From NCBI GenBank assembly GCA_016871915.1, contig VHBP01000010.1:1-50981 (forward strand): a DNA stretch of 50,981 bases, read 5' to 3'. This stretch comes from Gemmatimonadota bacterium (GTDB lineage Bacteria > Gemmatimonadota > Gemmatimonadetes > Gemmatimonadales > Gemmatimonadaceae). Below the pieces are notes generated by a model. It did no database searches. It saw nothing but the letters and a program-made list of their open reading frames with translations, and was not told where the DNA came from. How positions within the stretch are numbered: the first letter of the stretch is position 1; each line of letters starts with the position of its first letter. This document shows positions 31,636 through 40,038 of the stretch, piece after piece. The position numbers and the translations under genes were made by a program.

Positions 31636-32325
31636 TCACTGCGGGATGTCGTCGCGCACCGCGTCGAGGTCGAGGGCGGGGAAGCGCACGCGGAGCAGGC
31701 GACCCCGCGAATCGGTCCAGACCTCCTGGACCACGAGGTCACCAGCGCGGATCACCCACCGCTGTGCTGCCACATCGACGGTGCCGAATCGCAGGAGCTC
31801 GCTCCCTGATGGCGACAGGACCACCTGCTGCCGCTCGACGGCCCGCGGTGCCAACCGACCCATCGGTCCCTCAGTGCGAAAGCGCAGCAGGAACCAGACC
31901 TGATGTGCGATGTCCTCGTCACCGGCCAGGGTGCCCGGTGGGAGGCGGAATTCACGGGCTGATTCCCCGAGGAGGCTCAGGGTACGCCCGGACCAGATCG
32001 TCCCGCGGGACTCCCCCGTGGTGGTCTCGGCGGTGCGACCGGCCTGGAAGGTCTCGTGGGAATACCGAAGGGGATATCCGGCGGAGTCGACGGTCAGGAC
32101 CACGGTGCGCCGCACCTCCCCCGTGGTGACGTTCGCCTGCGCGATCATCGTCGTCCCCGAGGAGCTCTGCACGCGTCGGATGCTGAAATCCTCGCGCCCG
32201 ATGCGCACCTCCTGTCGGAGGAGGGAGAAGGTCCCTTCCTCCACCACCGTGACCTGGCCCTCCGCCTGGCGCGGGAGCAGGAGGGTGTGTAGTGCGATGA
32301 TGAGGACCGAGGCACGCCGAACCAT
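31636..32325 (-). CDS. Secreted protein of unknown function heading the efflux operon
   Basis: A 229-residue protein with an N-terminal signal peptide (VRRASVLIIALHTLLLPRQAEGQ). The rest is beta-strand rich, without cysteines or a catalytic motif I recognise; alternating strands such as VRRTVVLTVDSAGYPLRYSHETF and QRWVIRAGDLVVQEVWTDSRGRLLRVRFPALDL suggest an outer-membrane-associated or periplasmic beta fold, loosely like DUF3108-type proteins. It is the first gene of the tolC-macA-ATPase-permease cluster, ending 24 bases before the TolC start, so it may assist export or bind the exported compound. ATG 32325 lies exactly at +1 of a TAGATTTG box. Confidence 0.6.
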   Translation of the reverse strand: MVRRASVLIIALHTLLLPRQAEGQVTVVEEGTFSLLRQEVRIGREDFSIRRVQSSSGTTMIAQANVTTGEVRRTVVLTVDSAGYPLRYSHETFQAGRTAETTTGESRGTIWSGRTLSLLGESAREFRLPPGTLAGDEDIAHQVWFLLRFRTEGPMGRLAPRAVERQQVVLSPSGSELLRFGTVDVAAQRWVIRAGDLVVQEVWTDSRGRLLRVRFPALDLDAVRDDIPQ

Positions 32326-32331
32326 CCCTCA

Positions 32332-32337
32332 AATCTA
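32332..32337 (-). promoter_or_regulatory. -10 box of the efflux operon
   Basis: TAGATT reading leftward from 32337 to 32332; with the next two bases it reads TAGATTTG, a full match to the Bacteroidota TAnnTTTG element. Six bases separate TAGATT from ATG 32325. Confidence 0.7.
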
Positions 32338-32391
32338 GCCACGGGGCACGCGACCGACTGGGGGGTGGGAGCCCCGTGATGTGGGGTGGGG

Positions 32392-32403
32392 TATCTTCCT
32401 CGC
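32392..32403 (+). promoter_or_regulatory. -10 box of the giant histidine kinase gene
   Basis: TATCTT at 32392-32397 and six bases to GTG 32404. This fixes GTG as the start in preference to the in-frame ATG-like codon at 32386. It is divergent from the efflux operon box 55 bases away. Confidence 0.7.
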
Positions 32404-35400
32404 GTGACGCCCTCGCTCCTCGCGATCTGGATCATCCTCCTCTCGGGCGCGTTCTGGGTCCGCACCCCATCGGTCCTGGGGGTCGCGGCGCTCACCGGTG
32501 CGGTCCTCGTCCTCTCGTGGGAGCTGCGCCGTGGGACGGTGACGCGTCGTCGTCGCGCGATCGCGGCCCTCATGGGATGGGCGCTCGTCGCACTCACCGC
32601 GCAGCCGCTGTTCGTCAATCGGGCCGCCTCGGAGCGCCGAGGCGGCGGCGCGGTGGCCCCCTCGGCACCTGGAGAGGCCTTGCGTACAGCGGTGGCCGCG
32701 GAGGGGGAGCGTCTGGTGGCGGCGGCCCGTCGCGCCACGCAGCTCTCGCGGGACCGTACGACGGCGTTCCGGGAGATCGGGGGGCTCCTGCCCTCGGAGG
32801 TCGATCGGGCCGTGATCGTCGCGCAGGCGGGACGACCCTTCGCCTGGAGCGGTCGCTTGGTGGTGCCGCTCGATTCGTTGCGGGGCTCGGTGGGGGCGAT
32901 CGTCACCCCCTTCTATGTGGTGCTGTACGCCGCGCATCTCGATGGGGACCGCCTCGGGGTGGCGACCACCCTCCTGCACGGGGCCGCCCCCGCCCTCGGG
33001 CTGAGTCGTCCACTCGATCGCATGCTGACCTCGGTGGACGCCGAGGACTTCGCGTATGGGGAGGTCGCGGCGGCGTCGGGGGTGCCGGGGGCGGTGGTGC
33101 TCGAGCTGAAAGGACGACCGATCCTCGCGGCTCGAGGGGAGGCCGCCTCTCGCGAGGCCCGAGAGCTCACGACCACCGAGCGAGTGCGATGGCAGGTGTT
33201 GTTGGTGCTCGCCCTCCTCGCGCTCGTGGCCGTTGCGAAGGTCTGGCATCGCGGTCGTGGGGTGGGGCCGCGCGTCGCGACGCTCGGCATCCTGGTGGGC
33301 GTGGTGCTCCTCACGCCGTTCAACACCTTCTCGAACCGCTCGGTCTGGTTCGATCCGGTTGTCTACTTCACCTCATTCGGCGGTCCATTCACGGGGACGG
33401 CCGCGGCGCTCGCGATCAGCAGCGCCCTCGCCCTGCTCGGGTTGCTCACCGTGCGGCGCAAGCGGATCCGGCCGCGAAGCCGTGGGATCGCCATCGGACT
33501 CGTCCTCTTCATCGCGGCCATCGGCCCCTTCGTGTTGCGAGAACTCGCGCGGGGCATCCAGGTGCCCGCCACGGGGATTCCCCGCGCCCTGTGGGTCGCT
33601 TGGCAGGTCCCGATTTTCCTTGCCGCGGTTACGGTGTTGCTGGCCGGGGTAGCCGCGGGCCGCCCGATCGTGCGCGACTGGATCGGGGTGCCGCGCTGGG
33701 TCGCGCCCGCGATCGCCATCGTCGCCGCGATCCTCACGCCGCTCGTCCTCTCCGGGCCAGGTCGACTCCCTGCCACCTTTCCAGTCCTGTGGATCGCGGC
33801 GATCATCGCGCTGGCACTCACCAAGCGGCGTCGCACTCTGGTGCTCCCGGTGGCGATCGTCGCCGCCTGCGGCTCGGTGACGACCATCTGGGCCGCCACG
33901 GTCCGTGACCGCGTGGCGCTCGCCGCGGCGGACATCCGCAGTCTCACCGCGAGCGATCCAATGGGGGTCACCCTGCTCGATCGCTATGCGCAGCGGCTCG
34001 ACCCACGAGGGGCGGCCCGGACACGCACCGAGTTGTTGGAGGCCTACACCGCCACGGATCTCGCCGCCGCAGCGCGTCCGGCGGAGGTCGCCTCCTGGGA
34101 TCCGAGCGGGGGACTGCTCGCGGAGCTCCGCGTGCGCCGTGCCCCTGGGATCACCGCTGGGGTCGAGCGATTCGCCGACGAGGCACGAGCGACCGGGGCC
34201 GCCTTCATCCGTGAAGTCGATGGGGAGCCCGGGCGTCATCTCGTGCTTGCTGTCCCACACGCCGACCGCACGGTGACCACCGTGGTCCTCGCCCCGGCGA
34301 CCTCGCTCGTGCGTCCCGATGCCTTCGGCGCGCTCCTCGGGTTCTCGACGCCCCCCACCATCGATCCGCCCTATCGATTGACCCTCGGCCAGACCCCGCG
34401 GCTCCCGGTCCCTGCGGAGACCGCGCAACGCTGGGAGCGCGATGGGACCGAACTGCATGGCGATTGGTATCTGCCGGCGGACGAAGGCGCGGTGCGACGC
34501 ATCCACGCCACCGTCGAGCTGCGCTCCCTCGATGCCCTCGTGATGCGAGGCACCCTCCTCGTGTTCCTCGACCTCGCGATCCTCGGGACGCTCTGGATCC
34601 TCGTGCTCGTCGCCGATGGCTTACTTCCGCGGTGGTGGCGCCAGCGTCACCCCGAGTTGCTGCGGAGCTTTCGCGTCCGGCTCTCTGGCGCGCTCTTCGC
34701 GGCCTTCGTGATCCCCTCCGCGCTCTTTGGCTGGTGGTCGTTCCAGCGACTACAGGTGGAGGATGCGCAGCGGCGGAATCTCGTCGTGCGCGAGACGCTC
34801 CGTGGCATCGCGGCGGCAGCGTCCGCCGAGGAGCTCTCCGCTGCCGCGACGCGCTTCGAGACCCCCCTCTTCCTCTACGCCGATGGGATCCTCGCCTCCA
34901 CCAGCGATCCGCTCCTCGATGCCCTGGCGCCGCTCGGCCGATTGCTACCGGCGGAGGTGGCCCTGACGCTCGCGCAGGGGGAGGAGCCCTCCGCGGGCGC
35001 GCTCACCACGGTCGGCGACAAGGTCGTCCGACTCGGCTACCGGGCCGCACTCGCCTCCGATGGCACGGCCCTCGTCCTCGCGGCGCCGGCTCGGCTCGAC
35101 GATCGGCTCCTCGATCGCCAGCGTGACGATCTCGTGATCTTCCTCCTCTTCGCGCTCAGCCTCGGAGGCATCATCGCGCTCGCGGCGAGTGGCGTCGGGG
35201 CGCGGCAGCTGTCGCGTCCCATCCACGTGCTTCGACAGCGGGCCCTCACCCTCGCGCGTGGCGAGGGCGCCCCAGCGACCATGGAGCGCCCGCCCTCGGA
35301 GTTCGTCCCGGTCTTCCGCGCCTTCGACCGCATGACGGTGGAGCTCGCGGAGCACCGGCGGGAACTCGTGCGGGCGGAGCGCGTGCTCGCGTGGGGGGAG

Positions 35401-36087
35401 ATGGCGCGACAGGTGGCGCATGAGATCAAGAATCCCCTCACGCCGATCCGACTGGGGGTACAGCATCTGCTTCGCGCTCGGCAAGATGCGCGTGTGGACT
35501 TCGATGCGGTGCTGGAGACCAACGCCACCCGGATCCTCCAAGAGATCGATCGGCTGGATGAGATCGCGCGTACGTTCAGCCGGTATGGGCTCGCGCCGCT
35601 CGAGGATGCGGCGCCGGTGGCGGTGGATCTCGCGGCGGTAGCGCGGGATCTCCTGGCGCTCGAGCGACTCGGCGCCGGCGAGGTGACCTGGCAGAGCGAC
35701 ATCCCCGAGGGAACCATCCTAGTGGCGGCGGAGGAACGCGCGCTCCGAGATGTGCTGATGAACCTGCTCGAGAACGCGCGGTCGGCGCAGGCGCGCACGG
35801 TGCGACTCGGGATCACCCGAACCGCGACGGGCGGGGCCTCCGTGACCGTGACCGATGATGGACATGGCATAGAGGCGACGATGCTCCCACGGATCTTCGA
35901 GCCCCATTTCTCCACGCGCACCAGTGGGAGCGGACTCGGTCTCGCGGTCAGTCGGCGGCTCGTGGAGCGGTGGGGCGGGAGCATCACCGCGGCGAGTGAG
36001 CCCGGACACGGGACGACGATGACGGTGCGGCTCACCGCGGCCCCCGGTGAAGTCGCGATATCTTTCGCGCCCGATGGCCACCGCTGA
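32404..36087 (+). CDS. Giant multi-pass sensor histidine kinase, NtrY-like C-terminus
   Basis: A 1227-residue membrane kinase. About 14 hydrophobic segments are visible: three at residues 4-72, eight between ~263 and 500, and single ones near 716-738, 760-780 and 910-932. Extracytoplasmic loops of ~190 (73-262), ~215 (501-715) and ~130 (781-909) residues could sense signals. A HAMP domain (~935-985) leads to the H box EMARQVAHEIKNPLTPIRLG with H1006, then the N box (NLLENARSAQA), DDGHGIE, IFEPHFSTRTSGSGLGLAVSRRLVERWGGS. The H-box form is that of NtrY kinases, but there is no PAS domain, and the N-terminal region is far larger than in NtrY. The gene overlaps the downstream kinase gene by 14 bases. 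The cognate regulator is not adjacent. Confidence 0.88.
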   Translation: MTPSLLAIWIILLSGAFWVRTPSVLGVAALTGAVLVLSWELRRGTVTRRRRAIAALMGWALVALTAQPLFVNRAASERRGGGAVAPSAPGEALRTAVAAEGERLVAAARRATQLSRDRTTAFREIGGLLPSEVDRAVIVAQAGRPFAWSGRLVVPLDSLRGSVGAIVTPFYVVLYAAHLDGDRLGVATTLLHGAAPALGLSRPLDRMLTSVDAEDFAYGEVAAASGVPGAVVLELKGRPILAARGEAASREARELTTTERVRWQVLLVLALLALVAVAKVWHRGRGVGPRVATLGILVGVVLLTPFNTFSNRSVWFDPVVYFTSFGGPFTGTAAALAISSALALLGLLTVRRKRIRPRSRGIAIGLVLFIAAIGPFVLRELARGIQVPATGIPRALWVAWQVPIFLAAVTVLLAGVAAGRPIVRDWIGVPRWVAPAIAIVAAILTPLVLSGPGRLPATFPVLWIAAIIALALTKRRRTLVLPVAIVAACGSVTTIWAATVRDRVALAAADIRSLTASDPMGVTLLDRYAQRLDPRGAARTRTELLEAYTATDLAAAARPAEVASWDPSGGLLAELRVRRAPGITAGVERFADEARATGAAFIREVDGEPGRHLVLAVPHADRTVTTVVLAPATSLVRPDAFGALLGFSTPPTIDPPYRLTLGQTPRLPVPAETAQRWERDGTELHGDWYLPADEGAVRRIHATVELRSLDALVMRGTLLVFLDLAILGTLWILVLVADGLLPRWWRQRHPELLRSFRVRLSGALFAAFVIPSALFGWWSFQRLQVEDAQRRNLVVRETLRGIAAAASAEELSAAATRFETPLFLYADGILASTSDPLLDALAPLGRLLPAEVALTLAQGEEPSAGALTTVGDKVVRLGYRAALASDGTALVLAAPARLDDRLLDRQRDDLVIFLLFALSLGGIIALAASGVGARQLSRPIHVLRQRALTLARGEGAPATMERPPSEFVPVFRAFDRMTVELAEHRRELVRAERVLAWGEMARQVAHEIKNPLTPIRLGVQHLLRARQDARVDFDAVLETNATRILQEIDRLDEIARTFSRYGLAPLEDAAPVAVDLAAVARDLLALERLGAGEVTWQSDIPEGTILVAAEERALRDVLMNLLENARSAQARTVRLGITRTATGGASVTVTDDGHGIEATMLPRIFEPHFSTRTSGSGLGLAVSRRLVERWGGSITAASEPGHGTTMTVRLTAAPGEVAISFAPDGHR
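36059..36064 (+). promoter_or_regulatory. Candidate internal -10 box for the pseudokinase-kinase gene
   Basis: TATCTT inside the 3' end of the histidine kinase gene. A +1 at 36071 would leave a 3-base leader before ATG 36074. Confidence 0.45.
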
Positions 36088-37828
36088 ACCCTCTCTCACG
36101 AACCGTCCCTCCACCGGCGTGCCTGCGCACGTCGCGTCGTGGAGTCTGCCCCCCGATTGGCGGTGGGGGGTAGGCGGCGTCCACACCCCGTATCGGCATG
36201 CGCAGGAGATCATCGATGCGCTCGGGCGTTCGCTCGCGTTGGTGACCGCGCCCGATCCCGCGCACCACGCCTGGCTCTTCCGCGAGGCGCGCCACCTCGC
36301 GCAGCGTAACCATCCGAGCATCCCGACCACCTACCACTTCTGGCAGCAGCACCCTGGGAGCCCCCGTGGCCCGGGCTATCTGCGCCGATGGGTGACGGGA
36401 CAGACGATGGGGGAGCGGTTGCGCCGTTCCGGACCGGAGACCATCCCGGTCGCGTTGCGCATCATCCGGTTGGTGGGCTCCGCACTCGCCTATCTGCACG
36501 ATTCGGGTGCGACGCATGGGGCGCTCGGACCGGAGACTACCTATCTCACCCCGACGGGGCGCGTCTGGCTCCTCGGATGGCAGTGGGCGATCCCCCGCGA
36601 TGAGATCCCGATGGGCGTCACCCCCGACCCGCGTCGCACGCCTTGGGCGCCCGAGTGGGGGAGCGAGTGGAAGCCCACCCATGGGTCAGATCAGTGGCAA
36701 CTCGGCGCGGTCGCCTTCGCGATGCTCACCGGTGAGGTGCCGGTGGCGGGGCACATCCCGCCGCTCCGCATCGCGCGCCCTGATGTGCCCGCCTCCGTCG
36801 CCGAGCTAGTCGATCAGATGCTCGCGTTCGATCCCGGTCAGCGCTTCTCGAGCATCGCGGGGATGCTCCGTCGCATCGAGCGCATCTCTGGCACCTCGTC
36901 CCTCGCCGTGCCGAGCGCTGAGAAGGGGGAGGAGGTATCGCAGGAGGATCGGCTCCGCTGGGCCACTGGGGATGATTACGAGGTGCTCGCCCCGCTCGGG
37001 TCGGGCACGTACGGGTCGGTGTGGCGTGTGCGCGACCTCTCGCTCGAGCGCGAGGTCGCGCTCAAGATGTTGCACCCCACCGTCGCGCGGAACGCGGTCG
37101 CGGTGGCGCGCTTCCGGCGTGAGGCGCAGCTGGCGGCGCAGCTGCAGCATCCTGCCATCGTCCCGATCTTCGCCTGGGACGCGAAGGGCGAGGTCAACTG
37201 GTACATCATGGAGCTCGAGGAGGAGGGATCGGTTGCCGATCTCATCCGACGGGATGGCCCCCAGTCGCTGACGTCGATCGGCCCGCAGATCGATTCCGTG
37301 CTCGACGGCCTCGCGGTCGCGCATGCCGCGGGGATCGTCCATCGCGATCTCAAGCCCGAGAACATCCTGATCGATCGGTATCGCCGCTGGCGGATCGCCG
37401 ACTTCGGTATCGCCAACGCGATGGGGGGCGAACTCGCCGGGGCCTCGGGGACACCGGCCTTCGCCGCACCCGAGCAACTCCTCGGCGAGGAGCAAGGGGT
37501 GCAGACCGATCTGTTCGCGCTCGCGGGGATCGTGATCTATGCGCTCACCGGGGAACCACCGTTCGCGGGGACCGATGGTAAGACGATCCTCGCCGCGCAG
37601 CTCGCCGGTCGGATGGAGCTCGATCAGTTCGACTCGCATCTCCGTGCCTGGTTGCGACGGGCCCTCGCTGCCGATCCCGCCGATCGCTTCCGCGATGCGC
37701 AGACGATGCGGCATGCGTGGCGCGCGCTGGTGCGTGAGGCGGCGCGCGACGAGCGGCGGCAGGCGCGTCCGCTCGGACGGGTCTGGACGCACCTCCGCCG
37801 CCTCTTCGTCCGGCCCGCATCGACCTGA
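36074..37828 (+). CDS. Pseudokinase-Ser/Thr kinase fusion protein
   Basis: A 584-residue soluble protein with two protein-kinase folds. Domain 2 (~302-555) is intact: GSGTYGSV loop, K331 in VALKML, E350, HRDLKPEN (D425, N430), D443-F444-G445 and APE at 465-467. Domain 1 (~40-270) keeps the overall order: a Glu at 71, SALAYLHDSGATHGA, GVTPDPRRTPWAPEW, SDQWQLGAVAFAMLTGEVP, and DPGQRF. It lacks catalytic residues: the lysine is lost in LALVTA, HRD is HGA with Ala150, the Asn is T155, and DFG is replaced by LGW. Domain 1 should regulate or scaffold domain 2. ATG 36074 is preferred over the upstream GTG 36047. It ends with TGATG into the TonB-receptor gene. Confidence 0.9.
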   Translation: MATAEPSLTNRPSTGVPAHVASWSLPPDWRWGVGGVHTPYRHAQEIIDALGRSLALVTAPDPAHHAWLFREARHLAQRNHPSIPTTYHFWQQHPGSPRGPGYLRRWVTGQTMGERLRRSGPETIPVALRIIRLVGSALAYLHDSGATHGALGPETTYLTPTGRVWLLGWQWAIPRDEIPMGVTPDPRRTPWAPEWGSEWKPTHGSDQWQLGAVAFAMLTGEVPVAGHIPPLRIARPDVPASVAELVDQMLAFDPGQRFSSIAGMLRRIERISGTSSLAVPSAEKGEEVSQEDRLRWATGDDYEVLAPLGSGTYGSVWRVRDLSLEREVALKMLHPTVARNAVAVARFRREAQLAAQLQHPAIVPIFAWDAKGEVNWYIMELEEEGSVADLIRRDGPQSLTSIGPQIDSVLDGLAVAHAAGIVHRDLKPENILIDRYRRWRIADFGIANAMGGELAGASGTPAFAAPEQLLGEEQGVQTDLFALAGIVIYALTGEPPFAGTDGKTILAAQLAGRMELDQFDSHLRAWLRRALAADPADRFRDAQTMRHAWRALVREAARDERRQARPLGRVWTHLRRLFVRPAST

Positions 37829-40023
37829 TGCAGAGGGCCGTCCGCCACGGGGTCGGTGCGGTCCTCGCACTGATCACGCTCGTCGCGCCGGCTGAGGGAC
37901 AGCTCGACACGACGCGCCGCACCACCGCACCGCGCGTCACGGTGCCACGCGACGCAGTGCCACGCGATTCGGTGCGCGCGCAGGTGATCGCCCCGGTGCA
38001 GGTCACGGTGACGGGACGGAGTCAGGCGCTCCCACGGGTCCCATGGGCGGTCGGCACGCAGGAGCTTCGCGACCTGCGCCGCGGCCAGGCGACGATCGGC
38101 GTCGATGAAGCGCTCGCCAACATCCCGGGCGTCGTGATCGCGAATCGCTACAATGCCGCCGTCGATCAGCGTCTCTCGATCCGCGGGGCGGGGAGTCGCG
38201 CGAACTTCGGCGTGCGCGGGGTGAAGGTCCTCCTCGATGGGATCCCGCAGTCGCTCCCCGATGGGCAGAGTCAACTCACGAACATCGATCTCGCTGCGAT
38301 CGGTCGCGTGGAGGTCCTGCGCGGCTCGGCGTCGGCCCTTTATGGGAATGGGTCGGGGGGGGTGCTCAGCTTCACCACCGATCTCTCCGCGCCCGATCCC
38401 CTCGGGGTGACGGCCCGATCACTCCAGGGCTCGTTCGGTCTGCGCAAATCCCAGCTGCGCCTGAGTGGGCGCGGCGGTGCGACCGTCGGGGCGCTCTCCC
38501 TCTCGCGGACCTCATCTGATGGGTTCCGGCAGCACAGCGCCTTCGTGACGGACCAGCTCTCGCTCGCCCTCGATCGATCGTTCGGCGCCGATCGCGTGCT
38601 CGAGCTCCGCAGTGGACTCGCCCAGACACCGACGGCCTTCAATCCCGGCGCACTGACCCTCACGGAGTACGCACTGAATCCCGATACGGCGGCCCTCGCC
38701 AACGTGCGCCGTGGCGCGCGACGGGCGATCGCCCAGCGCCATCTCTCGGCGCGAATGCGCGGTGGGGACGCGCAGCGGTCGTGGAGCGTGAGTATCTACG
38801 GGCAGGGGCGTACCGTGGACAATCCGCTTGCGACGCCGCCCCCCGCGCCCGCTGGCCCGACGAACGGCATCTACTCGACGATCGATCGCGCCGTCACCGG
38901 CGCGCGCGCCGAACTCACCCGGTCGCTCGGCGCGCGCGCGCGGCTGGGCCAGCTCACCAGTGGCGTGGACGTGCAGCGCTCGCGCGACTGGCGGCGCAAC
39001 TGGCGCTCGACGGCCGGGGCGCGAGACCTCCCCACCGACACGCTCCTCCTCGAGCAGCGCGAGATCGTCACAAGTGTCGGGCCCTTCGTGCAGTGGCTCA
39101 TCGACCCGCGCGACTGGATGACGGTGAGTGCTGGGGGGCGTCTGGATCATCTCACCTTTGCGGTGGACGATCGCTTCTCCGGTGACGGCGATGATGACTC
39201 AGGCCGCCGCGCGATGCAGGCGTGGAGTGGACATCTCGGGGTCGTGCTCCGACCGCACCCCGCGGTCTCACCCTATCTCAACTGGTCGACCGCCTTCGAG
39301 ACGCCGACCACGACGGAACTCAATGCGCGGCCCGATGGACTCGGTGGATTCAATCCCGAGCTCGGTCCGCAACAGACGTCTACCGTCGAGGTGGGGGTGC
39401 GAGGGGCCGTCGGGGGATCACGCCTACGCTATGAGGTCGCGCTCTTCGATGCGCGCGCTCGTGACGCGATCGTCCAGTACCTCGAGACGAACGGCCGTGC
39501 CTTCTTCCGGAACGCGGGACGCACACGGAGTCGCGGGGCCGAGGGAGGGGTGACGCTGGTGGTGCACCCGGCCGTGGAGCTCCGCACCGCCTGGACGCGT
39601 GCCGAGTACACCTTCGCGACCTATCGCGTCCCCTCAGCCACGCGGCCCGCGCCGGCGCTCGACACGCTCGACGGGAATCGGCTCGCTGGTGTGCCGCGCA
39701 CCTCGGTGCGTCTCGGCGCGCGCCTCACGCACCGTGGGTTCGCCCTCGATGCCGATCACACGCTGCAGTCGGCGCTCTGGGGGAACGATGCGAACACCGT
39801 GCGTGTGCCTGGCTGGGGACGGGGTCTCCTCCAGCTTCGAGCGTCTTGGCGCGGACGGATTGGCGCGCAGGAGATCGAACCCTTCGCGGCGGTGCAGAAC
39901 CTCCTCGAGCAGCGGCTCATCGGGGCGATCACCCTGAATGGGGCGTTCGGACGTGTTCTTGAGCCGGCACCGAGGCGCAATCTCTACCTCGGGCTCGAGA
40001 TCGGAAGGGCATTGCGGCGCTGA
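37828..40023 (+). CDS. TonB-dependent outer-membrane receptor
   Basis: A 731-residue outer-membrane receptor. A signal peptide (VGAVLALITLVAPAEG) and a ~30-residue Thr/Pro/Arg-rich linker precede the plug domain (residues ~65-200): GVDEALANIPGVVIANRYN, RLSIRGAGSRANFGVRGVKVLLDGIPQSLPDGQSQL, IDLAAIGRVEVLRGSASALYGNGSGGVLSFTT. The rest is a 22-strand-type barrel with alternating strands and the conserved WSTAFETPTTTELN region. Such proteins import metal chelates, cobalamin or large organic ligands; the plug is of the iron-complex receptor type, but the substrate is unknown. The last residue is Arg rather than the usual aromatic. The ATG overlaps the kinase-gene stop by one base, so production is coupled to the signalling genes. 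Confidence 0.9.
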   Translation: MQRAVRHGVGAVLALITLVAPAEGQLDTTRRTTAPRVTVPRDAVPRDSVRAQVIAPVQVTVTGRSQALPRVPWAVGTQELRDLRRGQATIGVDEALANIPGVVIANRYNAAVDQRLSIRGAGSRANFGVRGVKVLLDGIPQSLPDGQSQLTNIDLAAIGRVEVLRGSASALYGNGSGGVLSFTTDLSAPDPLGVTARSLQGSFGLRKSQLRLSGRGGATVGALSLSRTSSDGFRQHSAFVTDQLSLALDRSFGADRVLELRSGLAQTPTAFNPGALTLTEYALNPDTAALANVRRGARRAIAQRHLSARMRGGDAQRSWSVSIYGQGRTVDNPLATPPPAPAGPTNGIYSTIDRAVTGARAELTRSLGARARLGQLTSGVDVQRSRDWRRNWRSTAGARDLPTDTLLLEQREIVTSVGPFVQWLIDPRDWMTVSAGGRLDHLTFAVDDRFSGDGDDDSGRRAMQAWSGHLGVVLRPHPAVSPYLNWSTAFETPTTTELNARPDGLGGFNPELGPQQTSTVEVGVRGAVGGSRLRYEVALFDARARDAIVQYLETNGRAFFRNAGRTRSRGAEGGVTLVVHPAVELRTAWTRAEYTFATYRVPSATRPAPALDTLDGNRLAGVPRTSVRLGARLTHRGFALDADHTLQSALWGNDANTVRVPGWGRGLLQLRASWRGRIGAQEIEPFAAVQNLLEQRLIGAITLNGAFGRVLEPAPRRNLYLGLEIGRALRR

Positions 40024-40024
40024 T

Positions 40025-40030
40025 TAGTTT
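40025..40030 (+). promoter_or_regulatory. Candidate -10 box of the SET-domain gene
   Basis: TAGTTT directly after the TonB-receptor stop. The predicted +1 is 40037, two bases before ATG 40039. Confidence 0.5.
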
Positions 40031-40038
40031 CCCGCCTC

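Noticed and set aside
38930-38945. An alternating CG run
   Set aside because: It encodes in-frame Ala/Arg codons in the TonB-receptor barrel and is expected in a GC-rich gene.
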